The translations under genes and the position numbers were made by a program. A stretch of DNA of 21,532 bases, taken from contig JABJGX010000024.1 of the NCBI GenBank assembly GCA_018662075.1, positions 1 to 21,532 on the forward strand, given 5' to 3'. This document shows positions 5,012 to 12,396 of this stretch, in pieces (position 1 is the stretch's first letter; every line of letters begins with the position of its first letter). The DNA is from Candidatus Peregrinibacteria bacterium (GTDB lineage Bacteria; Patescibacteriota; Gracilibacteria; Peribacterales; Peribacteraceae). Below the pieces are notes generated by a model. That model was given only the letters and a program-made list of their open reading frames with translations. It ran no database searches and was not told the DNA's origin.

Positions 5012-7414
5012 GTCTTCACGCTTTACGGCAACTGTATCACCTCTTTTAACTTCTCCTGTAAGAAGCTGGTCTGCGACGTATGTTTCTAAGGTATCTGTGA
5101 TTGCTCGCTTCATTTCACGTGCTCCAAATTCTGGGCTGTATCCCTTGTCTGCAATGGCGGCTACTGCGTCATCTGCAATCTGAATGGCGATACCCTTATC
5201 GGTCTCTAGGTCTTTAATAATAGATTGGATCATCATAGATGCCACTTTTACAGATTCATCCCTTGTGAGCGGGTAGTAGAGGACAACATCATCAAAACGG
5301 TTTAGGAACTCTGGACTATAGCTTCCATTACTAATGAGTTCGTCGAGGAGCATCTTTTTGAAAGCTGATTTATCTGAATCTTTATTTTCCTGAATAATAC
5401 GCGTAATAAACTGCGCTCCTGCATTACTCGTTGCAATGATAATCGTATTTCTGAAGTTTGTTTTGATACCCTGTCCGTCTATCAAGTGCCCTTCATCAAG
5501 GATCTGCAAGAAGAGGTTTATTACTTTCTTGTCTGCCTTTTCAATCTCATCCAAAAGGATCAGCGAGAATGGCTTATCCTGTACCTGACGAGTGAGGAAT
5601 CCTTCTGATGGATACCGAGGGTCTGTAGACCCAATAATGGCATTCACAGAGTCTTCGTTACTGTACTCGTTCATGTCTAGGCGGATCATCGCGTCTGAGG
5701 CACCAAAGTATTTCTCCGCAAGCACTTTCGCAGTCTGCGTCTTTCCAACTCCCGTTGGACCCAAGAATAAGAATGTACCAAGAGGCTTATCTTTTGTAGA
5801 AATATCTACCCCTGCTCGTTTCAGTGCATTTGATACAGATGTTATAGCATGCCTCTGACCTACAATCTGTTCTTGCATAAGAGACTCCAAGTTCTGTAGT
5901 ACTTCTCTTTGCCCTTTATTGTCTGTAGAGATATCCATCTTTGCTCTTAGTGAAACCATCTCTCGGACGATATCTTCTGTCACGTATTCAGTCTTCGTCC
6001 TCTTCGCATGTATCACTGTGTCATGCAGAAGGTCTATTGCCTTCCCTGGAAAGGCGCCTTTTTGAATGTAGCGATCTGCAAGGTCAACAATTGCTTTTAA
6101 GGCCTTGTATGTTACATGTGTGTACTCGTGATCCTGAATAGTAAAATACTCTTCCATGAGCACAGACATTGTATCTGCAAAGGATGTTGGCTCTAGAGTG
6201 ATCTTTTCAAACTGAGCATCCAGTGCTGAATCTGTTTTGATCTTCGTATGATAATCACGAGTGTCTGCAATACCAATGATATTTATGTTTTTAGACTGCA
6301 AGAACTTTCCAAGAACACCACGAATATTTGCATCTCCAGAGTCGAGGAATAGTCCGAGGTTTTCGATAATCAAAATATACCTACCTTGCTTCTCTGCGCG
6401 CTTGAGAGCCGCGAGCATGAATGTGTCTGGGTCTTTTGCACCTGATAGTAGATCTTCTGCCTGCAGCTTCAGCACATGTGTGTACTGATATCCTTTCTTG
6501 GATTCTGACAAACGGAGCTGATAGGCAATATTTGCAATAAACGATTCTTTTCCAGACCCTGTGTCGCCAGTCACTATAATATTGTGCTGACTTTTTCGTT
6601 CTAGGATCTGCAATGCCTCTTGCATCTTGTCCAAGTGGATTGTTACCTTTCTGTCTCCTTGATACAAAATGTTCTGGGAAAGGTCCAGAGTAATAGTATC
6701 AAGATCGTCATTAAATCCTGTCACCCATCCTTGGCCGACTCCTGCAAATATTCGCACAAGTCCACCAGGGCTCCACCACTTATCGTGATGCCACACTGAA
6801 GCGTGGTACTGCTCCCACTTAATAATCATTTCAAGGTCCGACAAAGACATGTCTAGTGAATGCAATAACTGTTGCATTGCACCTTTTCTCTGAAATAGCG
6901 TAAAGATCATAATACCAGGATCTATGCGCTTACTATGGAAACGTTCCATGTTGGCAGATGCTTCTCCTAGGAATAGTACTATCTTTTCATTTTCTAGCTC
7001 TGGTCTTAGGAGGTCCAGCACTCTCTTCTTCTCTAGTCCCATTTCATTCAATATAAACTCTGCACGTTCTGTCTTCATCGCAGCCTCTAGTAGTGCAATG
7101 GCTGTCTTCGTACGAGATGACATATGTCGCAAGGTATCGACAGTTAGTAAGCATGCTGCATTGTTCTTTGACAGGGGCTTTCGCGTATCGTTCTCGAGCA
7201 TATCTGTAATAAATTTCTGTATGACAATAATAGTAAATACCAAAACAAATACAGCGACTGCTATATGTGTCACGTTATGATCCCGAATCTCCTGCATTAA
7301 TACCGGGAGCGTAACGAGTCCCAAGGCAATGAGCGCAAGTGGACCACCAATAAACCGGCGAAGTACGCGTGCAGTGAAGGCTCTCGTTGCCGTTGGATCA
7401 AACTGAACGTACAT
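5000..7414 (-). CDS. Membrane-anchored double AAA+ Clp-like ATPase
   Basis: This 804-residue Hsp100/Clp relative is tethered by two membrane helices (about 22-40 and 50-67). Residues 96-140 resemble a Clp N-domain half-repeat. The first AAA+ module is degenerate: P-loop GDTGSGKE (283-290) ends in Glu instead of Thr/Ser, and Walker B is ILIIEN (347-352) instead of hhhhDE. The second is intact: GPTGVGKT (552-559), LILLDE (618-623), ATSNAG, LNRF arginine finger (Arg706) and sensor-2 GAR (764-766). No long coiled-coil M domain separates the modules, and the stretch between TSNAG and PEFLNR lacks an IGF/IGL/VGF ClpP-docking tripeptide. The start is ATG directly abutting the TAG of the upstream membrane-protein gene. 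The likely role is ATP-driven unfolding or disassembly at the membrane. The substrate is unknown, as is any protease partner. Confidence 0.88.
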   Translation of the reverse strand: MYVQFDPTATRAFTARVLRRFIGGPLALIALGLVTLPVLMQEIRDHNVTHIAVAVFVLVFTIIVIQKFITDMLENDTRKPLSKNNAACLLTVDTLRHMSSRTKTAIALLEAAMKTERAEFILNEMGLEKKRVLDLLRPELENEKIVLFLGEASANMERFHSKRIDPGIMIFTLFQRKGAMQQLLHSLDMSLSDLEMIIKWEQYHASVWHHDKWWSPGGLVRIFAGVGQGWVTGFNDDLDTITLDLSQNILYQGDRKVTIHLDKMQEALQILERKSQHNIIVTGDTGSGKESFIANIAYQLRLSESKKGYQYTHVLKLQAEDLLSGAKDPDTFMLAALKRAEKQGRYILIIENLGLFLDSGDANIRGVLGKFLQSKNINIIGIADTRDYHTKIKTDSALDAQFEKITLEPTSFADTMSVLMEEYFTIQDHEYTHVTYKALKAIVDLADRYIQKGAFPGKAIDLLHDTVIHAKRTKTEYVTEDIVREMVSLRAKMDISTDNKGQREVLQNLESLMQEQIVGQRHAITSVSNALKRAGVDISTKDKPLGTFLFLGPTGVGKTQTAKVLAEKYFGASDAMIRLDMNEYSNEDSVNAIIGSTDPRYPSEGFLTRQVQDKPFSLILLDEIEKADKKVINLFLQILDEGHLIDGQGIKTNFRNTIIIATSNAGAQFITRIIQENKDSDKSAFKKMLLDELISNGSYSPEFLNRFDDVVLYYPLTRDESVKVASMMIQSIIKDLETDKGIAIQIADDAVAAIADKGYSPEFGAREMKRAITDTLETYVADQLLTGEVKRGDTVAVKREDLKL

Positions 7415-7837
7415 CTAGATTAGCGCTGTAAAGAGATATGAAATACACACCCAAAACAATAATGGAAACACGAGCCATGCCAGGTAGAACGCAGCGAATA
7501 CCACTGTCAGTGTTATGATGAATGCAATACCTATAAATAGTGTCACAATGCGAAACAAGAACCCAATTGTTCTACTGACCATATTTAATGTAAATGCCTC
7601 AGAGATTGCTGCGATGTTTATTCCTCGATCTGGGTATTTGTCTTTAATTTGTCTCCATGGTGAAAATAATGTTCGTACGAGAAAGATAAACGAGAAGATT
7701 TCTATAAATGCTCTTAGATAGTCGAAGAATCTTCGCATAATAGCTGATGGCTGTTCCCAGAAGTACCAACGAAGGAACTCTGGAACAGTGATGCCGGTGA
7801 AGATTAGCGGATGCCTAATGAGGTCGAGCGGTCCCAT
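7415..7837 (-). CDS. Small membrane protein of unknown function, coupled to the Clp-like ATPase
   Basis: This 140-residue protein is of no family I recognise. Predicted membrane segments lie at about 40-58, 90-113 and 114-136, with a polar stretch between the first two (SPWRQIKDKYPDRG). The N-terminal region (LIRHPLIFTG...FLRWYFWEQP) is aromatic-rich and may lie on the membrane. Its TAG is followed immediately by the ATG of the Clp-like ATPase (TAGATG, no gap), so the two are almost certainly co-transcribed and translationally coupled. This supports a membrane complex in which it anchors, regulates or feeds the ATPase. An extended -10 promoter lies just upstream. Confidence 0.75.
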   Translation of the reverse strand: MGPLDLIRHPLIFTGITVPEFLRWYFWEQPSAIMRRFFDYLRAFIEIFSFIFLVRTLFSPWRQIKDKYPDRGINIAAISEAFTLNMVSRTIGFLFRIVTLFIGIAFIITLTVVFAAFYLAWLVFPLLFWVCISYLFTALI

Positions 7838-7860
7838 AGAATTTGTGTATGAATCATCTG

Positions 7861-7889
7861 ATTATACCAGAAATTCGGCTTTTTTTGAA
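7861..7889 (-). promoter_or_regulatory. Extended -10 promoter of the membrane protein/Clp operon
   Basis: On the minus strand TGGTATAAT (7869-7861) combines a perfect -10 with an upstream TGn. A weak -35, TTCAAA (7889-7884), is 17 bp upstream. The predicted start is near 7854, about 17 nt before the ATG at 7837. Confidence 0.72.
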
Positions 7890-7931
7890 GGTCTAAGTCC
7901 CATGAGATGTTTTAGACTCAAAAAAGCCACC

Positions 7932-7960
7932 TTGTCTCTTCCAGAAAAATGTCGTAGAAT
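7932..7960 (+). promoter_or_regulatory. Predicted promoter of tmk-folD
   Basis: TTGTCT at 7932-7937 and TAGAAT at 7955-7960 have a 17-bp spacer. The predicted start near 7967 is only about 9 nt before the tmk ATG, and no Shine-Dalgarno sequence is seen, so the message would be almost leaderless. Confidence 0.68.
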
Positions 7961-7975
7961 TGCCTAACTCCTCAA

Positions 7976-8581
7976 ATGACAGCAAAATTCATCGTTATCG
8001 ACGGCCCAGATGGAAGCGGCACCACACGTCAAAGTGAGATGCTCGCAGAACGCCTACGGGCCAAAGGAGACACTGTCGTTCTTAGCGCAGAGCCAACAAG
8101 TTCGTCTATTGGCAAAGAAGTGCGGGCAATGCTTCATAAGGATACCATGCCATCTGCAGAGGCTGTTCAGCTGCTCTTTTGTGCAGATAGAGCAGACCAT
8201 GTCATCAATACTATCAAGCCAGCTCTTGAAAATGGTCATACAGTTATCCTCGACCGGTATGCTCTTTCAACCATTATCTATGGTGGCGCACAGGGTGTCG
8301 ACCAACAATGGCTGACTGGCGTCAATGCTGCATTTCCAAAACCAGACTTAACGTTTATTACACTCCCACCGTTTGAAGTGTGTATGGAACGGATTGGTCG
8401 TCGGTCGGTTCAAGACAGATTTGAAGTCGAAAGTTTTCAGCGACGTGTCTATGACTTGTATAAATCTGTTGAAGATCCAAGTGTTATATTTATAGACACA
8501 TCAGGGAGTAAGGCGGAGTCATCTGAAATGATATACAACAAGTGTGCAGAATTTTTTTATAACCCTATACTTGCCTCATGA
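7976..8581 (+). CDS. tmk: Thymidylate kinase with altered P-loop
   Basis: Tmk phosphorylates dTMP to dTDP for dTTP synthesis in the cytosol. The 201-residue length is typical. FIVIDGPDGSG at 5-15, the EPT motif at 39-41, LDRY at 92-95 (DRY/DRH motif), the TFITLPP core strand and an Arg-rich LID (RRSVQDRFE, 142-150) all fit. The oddity is the P-loop: GPDGSGTT (10-17) has Thr16 where the phosphate-binding Lys of GxxxxGK[ST] is expected. The rest of the protein is well preserved, so a lineage-specific active variant is more likely than decay. The start ATG 7976 follows the promoter by a short leader. The TGA stop overlaps the folD start (ATGA), indicating translational coupling. Confidence 0.88.
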   Translation: MTAKFIVIDGPDGSGTTRQSEMLAERLRAKGDTVVLSAEPTSSSIGKEVRAMLHKDTMPSAEAVQLLFCADRADHVINTIKPALENGHTVILDRYALSTIIYGGAQGVDQQWLTGVNAAFPKPDLTFITLPPFEVCMERIGRRSVQDRFEVESFQRRVYDLYKSVEDPSVIFIDTSGSKAESSEMIYNKCAEFFYNPILAS

Positions 8582-9429
8582 CTCCCCTCCTCCTCGACGG
8601 CAAAGTAGCAGCAGCAGCTCTACTCGACTTCTTGAAACCTTTGGTTGAAACACTCGATCCAAAGCTTGTGGTTATTCAAGTTGGTGATGACCCCGCGAGT
8701 TCCAGTTACATTAAGCAGAAAGTAAAAAGTTGTGAGAAAGTATCTATGCGCAGTGAACATATTCACATGCCAAGCGACACTACTATAGAAACACTAATGC
8801 AAAAGATTGATGAGCTGAATAATGATGAAGATGTCACGGGATTTTTTGTGCAACTCCCTTTGCCAGGCCAACTTAGTGGTCACGAGCCAGAGATTATTAA
8901 AGCAATTAGCCCTATGAAAGACGTCGATGGCTTTGGTGCGTACAATCTTGGAAAAATGTTTCTTAGCAAAGAGTTCGAGCACCTTCCACCGGCAACGCCA
9001 TCAGGCATCATCAGACTTCTAGAACATTTTGATATCGAGATCGAAGGAAAGCATGCAGTCGTTGTTGGACGAAGTAACACTGTTGGAAAGCCAGTTGCAG
9101 TAATGCTTCTCAATAGGAATGCAACTGTTACTATTTGCCATAGTCGAACTAAAAACCTTTCAGAGATTACAAAGCAAGCAGACATTCTGATTGCTGCTGT
9201 CGGTAAGCCAAAAATGATTACCGCTGACATGGTAAAAGAGGGAGCTGTCGTCGTTGATGTTGGAATCCATAGAACTGATGACGGATTGTGTGGCGATGTG
9301 GACTATGAAGGCCTTCAATCAAAGGTATCTGCCATTTCGCCAGTACCAGGTGGTGTTGGTCCCATGACGGTCTCTAGCCTGCTCCGAAACTGCGTAACTG
9401 CCAAGGAACGTCAAATGGAGCTACGATAA
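8578..9429 (+). CDS. folD: Bifunctional methylene-THF dehydrogenase/methenyl-THF cyclohydrolase
   Basis: FolD interconverts 5,10-methylene-THF and 10-formyl-THF using NADP, supplying formyl groups for purine synthesis. The 283-residue length is standard. SSSYIKQK contains the Tyr44-x3-Lys48 catalytic pair. VQLPLP (91-96), DVDGF (115-119), PATPSG, the NADP-binding VGRSNTVGKP (163-172) and the C-terminal signature PVPGGVGPMT (255-264) are all present, with no missing key residue. The ATG lies inside the tmk end (ATGA overlap), so translation is coupled. Its product is used downstream in the pathway begun by purF-purD, the next genes on this strand, about 125 bases away behind a separate predicted promoter. 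Confidence 0.96.
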   Translation: MTPLLLDGKVAAAALLDFLKPLVETLDPKLVVIQVGDDPASSSYIKQKVKSCEKVSMRSEHIHMPSDTTIETLMQKIDELNNDEDVTGFFVQLPLPGQLSGHEPEIIKAISPMKDVDGFGAYNLGKMFLSKEFEHLPPATPSGIIRLLEHFDIEIEGKHAVVVGRSNTVGKPVAVMLLNRNATVTICHSRTKNLSEITKQADILIAAVGKPKMITADMVKEGAVVVDVGIHRTDDGLCGDVDYEGLQSKVSAISPVPGGVGPMTVSSLLRNCVTAKERQMELR

Positions 9430-9433
9430 TCTA

Positions 9434-9461
9434 TTGCGAGGTTCTGAAACTTCTATAGAAT
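9434..9461 (+). promoter_or_regulatory. Predicted promoter of purF-purD
   Basis: TTGCGA at 9434-9439 and TAGAAT at 9456-9461 have a 16-bp spacer; TATAGA at 9454-9459 is an overlapping alternative -10. The predicted start is at about 9466-9468, at or next to an ATG that opens a 27-codon frame. Confidence 0.5.
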
Positions 9462-9467
9462 AACTTC

Positions 9468-9551
9468 ATGGAAATTGATTTTCTCTTCCATTTTTCGGTC
9501 TTACGGACATATGTCTGTCAGGCCTGCTTGCTCGTTTCTAATCCCCTCTAG
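9468..9551 (+). CDS. Possible 27-codon leader peptide upstream of purF
   Basis: An ATG at 9468, at the predicted transcription start, opens a frame of 27 codons (MEIDFLFHFSVLRTY..., rich in Phe, Leu and Val) whose TAG ends two bases before the purF ATG. Its start codon lies in an inverted repeat ATGGAA / TTCCAT (9468-9473, 9486-9491) followed by TTTTTC. If translated it would be a leaderless leader peptide coupled to purF. There is no homology to support it, and it may be a chance frame. Confidence 0.3.
   Translation: MEIDFLFHFSVLRTYVCQACLLVSNPL
9506..9515 (+). promoter_or_regulatory. Palindrome in the purF leader, possible operator
   Basis: GACATATGTC is a perfect 10-bp palindrome. It extends to 16 bp (9503-9518) with one mismatched pair. 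It lies between the predicted promoter and purF. It matches neither the E. coli PurR nor the B. subtilis PurR box as I know them, so a regulator-binding role is a guess. Confidence 0.25.
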
Positions 9552-9553
9552 AT

Positions 9554-11059
9554 ATGTGCGGAATTATGGCGATCTCCGGCTACCGAGACATCATCCAAGA
9601 CCTCTACGACGGACTCATGCTTTTGCAACATAGAGGGCAAGATGCTGCGGGTATCATGACCTACAACAATCAGTTCCACTTAAAGAAGGCAAATGGAATG
9701 GTGCGTGATGTCTTTCATGCAAAGTCACTTGCAAGACTAAAAGGGCCAATGGGAATCGGACATGTACGCTACCCAACAGCAGGGTGTAGTTCGGAGTTCG
9801 AGGCACAGCCGTTCTTTGTAAACAGTCCATTTGGTATTGCAATGGCACACAACGGAAACCTTACAAACCATAAGCAACTTGCAAAAGATTTACTCGAAAA
9901 AGAGTTTAGGCACTTAAATACAAATTCAGATTCTGAAATTCTTCTTAATGTATTTGCTGTAGCTCTTCATCATCAAAAGCCAAAAAAACTCACTGCTGAC
10001 CATGTATTTGCTGCATGTAAAACTGTATTTGAGAAATGCACAGGAGCATATAGTGCGGTAGCTCTTATTGGTGGGCATGGAATTGTTGCCTTCAGAGACC
10101 CGCATGGCATTCGCCCCTTAGCTCTTGGAAAACGAAAGTATGGAATGAAAGAAGAGTATATGATCGCATCTGAAAGTAGTGCTTTCTACGGACTAGAGTT
10201 TGAGTTTGTTCGAGACATCGAACCTGGTGAAGTGATCTTCATTGATAAGAAAAACAAGCTCCACAGTCGAAAGGTTGTAAAAGGAGAACTCAACCCATGT
10301 ATGTTTGAATGGGTATATCTTGCAGCGCCAGACTCAACTATTGATGGGGTAAACGTCTACAAAGCTCGAGTGCGTATGGGCGAATATCTTGCAGACCAAA
10401 TCAAGGCTGCTGGTATCAAAATTGATAGTGTCATTCCTGTACCAGATACCGGTCGTGCTTCTGCTACCGGACTCGCCGACAAGCTGAAAGCGAGGTACAG
10501 AGAAGGCTTTGTAAAGAATAGATACATTGGTCGAACGTTTATTATGCCTGGTCAGACAATGCGAAAGAGAAGTTTGAAGTTTAAGCTTCACCCTATCGAG
10601 CTGGAGTTTAAAGGAAAGAATGTACTACTTGTTGATGACTCTATTGTTCGTGGAAATACGAGTAAGAAGATTATTGAACTGGTTCGTGAAGCAGGCGCTA
10701 AAAAAGTGTACTTCGCCTCTTCCTCTCCTCCAATCATTGGACCTGACCCATACGGAATAGACTTGCCGACAACAACAGAGCTTGTTGCTGGCGATAGATC
10801 CATAGAAGAAGTTCGGAAGTTTATTGGGGCAGATGGTTTATTTTACAGCAAGATAGAGGATATGCATCGTGCTATTACGTATGGTAACAAAGAGATTACA
10901 AAGTTCTCTGAAGGATGCTTTACAAAGAAATATCCAACACCAGAGATCACACCAAAGTTACTAAGGGAGCTTGGATGCAGTAGAAATGACAGTCGATCTG
11001 ACAGCGATGATGAGGAAGATACAGATGGCGATGGAACAAAGACAATGAGCCTTGTCTAA
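9554..11059 (+). CDS. purF: Amidophosphoribosyltransferase (PurF)
   Basis: PurF makes 5-phosphoribosylamine from PRPP and glutamine, the first committed step of purine synthesis. It starts MCGI with no propeptide, so removal of Met exposes the N-terminal nucleophile Cys2 of the glutaminase domain (HRGQDAAG, GIGHVRYPT, HNGNLTN, DPHGIRPLALG). The phosphoribosyltransferase half has KNRYIGRTFI and the PRPP loop LLVDDSIVRGNTSKK (358-372). Of the four [4Fe-4S] cysteines of the B. subtilis enzyme, at most two have counterparts (Cys249, Cys455), so the cluster is probably absent as in E. coli. A serine/aspartate-rich tail (about 478-495) follows the conserved part. The TAA is separated from the purD ATG by one base. 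Confidence 0.96.
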   Translation: MCGIMAISGYRDIIQDLYDGLMLLQHRGQDAAGIMTYNNQFHLKKANGMVRDVFHAKSLARLKGPMGIGHVRYPTAGCSSEFEAQPFFVNSPFGIAMAHNGNLTNHKQLAKDLLEKEFRHLNTNSDSEILLNVFAVALHHQKPKKLTADHVFAACKTVFEKCTGAYSAVALIGGHGIVAFRDPHGIRPLALGKRKYGMKEEYMIASESSAFYGLEFEFVRDIEPGEVIFIDKKNKLHSRKVVKGELNPCMFEWVYLAAPDSTIDGVNVYKARVRMGEYLADQIKAAGIKIDSVIPVPDTGRASATGLADKLKARYREGFVKNRYIGRTFIMPGQTMRKRSLKFKLHPIELEFKGKNVLLVDDSIVRGNTSKKIIELVREAGAKKVYFASSSPPIIGPDPYGIDLPTTTELVAGDRSIEEVRKFIGADGLFYSKIEDMHRAITYGNKEITKFSEGCFTKKYPTPEITPKLLRELGCSRNDSRSDSDDEEDTDGDGTKTMSLV

Positions 11060-11060
11060 T

Positions 11061-12386
11061 ATGAAAATACTTCTCTTATCTTTGGCAGCTCGTGGACATG
11101 CTATTGCAGATGCACTTGCTCGTAGTCCTCAGAATCCAGACATTATTTCAGTCGTTCCAGCAGCAAACCCTGGTATTGCAGCACTAGCTACCGAGCAGCA
11201 TATTGCAGACCTCATGGACTTCGATGCTGTGCTCAATATAGCCAAAAAAGAAAACCCAGACTTTGCATTCGTCGCACCTGATGACCCGATTGGTGCAGGC
11301 CTCACAGATGTTCTGGAGGCAGAAGGCATCCAGTGTGTTGCCCCACGAAAGAAACTTGCGCAGGTCGAGGCTAGTAAAAGCTTTGCTCGTGACCTACTAG
11401 CAAAGCACAACATAGATGCTTCCCCTGCCTATGAGTGCTTTACCACTGCAGATGAGACTGCTATTCGAAAGTTTATTGACCAGCAAGATGGAAAATACGT
11501 CGTGAAGTACGACGCCCTAAAAGGTGGTAAAGGTGTTAAGGTTAGTGGTGAACATTTAGACAGTATTGATGACGGCGTTGCGTATGCCATCGAGTGCATT
11601 GAAGAGTGTGGACGCGTAGTCATCGAAGAAAAGTTAGTCGGTGTCGAGTTCAGTCTTATTAGCTTTGTATCTGGTACGCAGGTTGTCGATACCCCTGCAA
11701 TACAAGACCACAAGCGAGCATTTAATGGGGACACTGGTCCAAACACTGGAGGCATGGGGGCATGGAGTGATGCAAACCACTTACTGCCATTTATAAAGCC
11801 TGCAGACCTTGCACGTGCTAAAGAGCTTAATAGACTGACAGCAGCTGCCCTTCAGGCTGAGTGTGGTGAAGACTTCAAGGGAATTTTGTATGGAGGATTC
11901 ATTATCACAAAAAAAGGAGTTCAACTTATAGAATACAATGCTCGGTTTGGTGACCCAGAAGCTCTGAACATTCTCCCGCTGCTACAAACGGACTTCGTCG
12001 ATATCTGCCAAGGAATTATCACTGGTGACCTCACCGATGATATGGTGGCGTTTGAGCGCAAAGCGACTGTGTGTAAGTACATCACACCTGAGAGTTACCC
12101 TGAAAGTAAAGACCAGCGTGGCCAGCCGTTTACCCTTCCTGTTCCTGGAAGCAACGCTCGCATCTTCCTTGGCGATGTATCAGAGGGCGATGATGGCGAG
12201 CTTCTTCTTGGCGGCTCTCGCACGGCAGGTATTGTTGGTATCGGAGATACTATTGCCGAGGCAGAACAGATAGCCCAGACACTATGCGAGCAAGTGCAAG
12301 GCCCTGTACGTTTCCGGTCTGATATAGGCACAGAGAGCCTTATTCAGAAACGTATCGATTTGATGAATAGCATCCGAAGCGAGTAG
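11061..12386 (+). CDS. purD: Phosphoribosylamine-glycine ligase (GAR synthetase)
   Basis: PurD joins glycine to phosphoribosylamine using ATP, the step after PurF. The 441 residues contain the expected PurD/ATP-grasp blocks: VAPDDPIGAGL, the VEASKSFARDLL helix, KYDALKGGKGVKV, DHKRAFNGDTGPNTGGMGAWS and EYNARFGDPEALNILPLL. The N-terminal Rossmann start reads LLLSLAARGHAI where GSGGREHA is usual, so the glycine-rich turn is altered. ATG 11061 (one base after the purF stop) is preferred to an in-frame TTG at 11052 that overlaps purF. The last five codons and the stop lie in the 20-bp sequence that is repeated perfectly before the transporter gene at 16194. The 3' end faces a long opposing gene 10 bases away. 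Confidence 0.95.
   Translation: MKILLLSLAARGHAIADALARSPQNPDIISVVPAANPGIAALATEQHIADLMDFDAVLNIAKKENPDFAFVAPDDPIGAGLTDVLEAEGIQCVAPRKKLAQVEASKSFARDLLAKHNIDASPAYECFTTADETAIRKFIDQQDGKYVVKYDALKGGKGVKVSGEHLDSIDDGVAYAIECIEECGRVVIEEKLVGVEFSLISFVSGTQVVDTPAIQDHKRAFNGDTGPNTGGMGAWSDANHLLPFIKPADLARAKELNRLTAAALQAECGEDFKGILYGGFIITKKGVQLIEYNARFGDPEALNILPLLQTDFVDICQGIITGDLTDDMVAFERKATVCKYITPESYPESKDQRGQPFTLPVPGSNARIFLGDVSEGDDGELLLGGSRTAGIVGIGDTIAEAEQIAQTLCEQVQGPVRFRSDIGTESLIQKRIDLMNSIRSE
12367..12386 (+). repeat. 20-bp direct repeat, left copy (end of purD)
   Basis: ATAGCATCCGAAGCGAGTAG covers the last codons (Ser-Ile-Arg-Ser-Glu-stop) of purD. An identical copy is at 16173-16192, 3806 bases away. The two enclose the whole secreted-protein gene. 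The flanking bases differ (A/G here, T/T there), so the repeat is exactly 20 bp. Confidence 0.95.
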
Positions 12387-12396
12387 GACCATTAAG

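Noticed and set aside
7891..7917. Inverted repeat GTCTAA / TTAGAC in the divergent region before tmk
   Set aside because: The 6-bp arms with a 15-base interior are weak and not placed on either promoter; likely chance.
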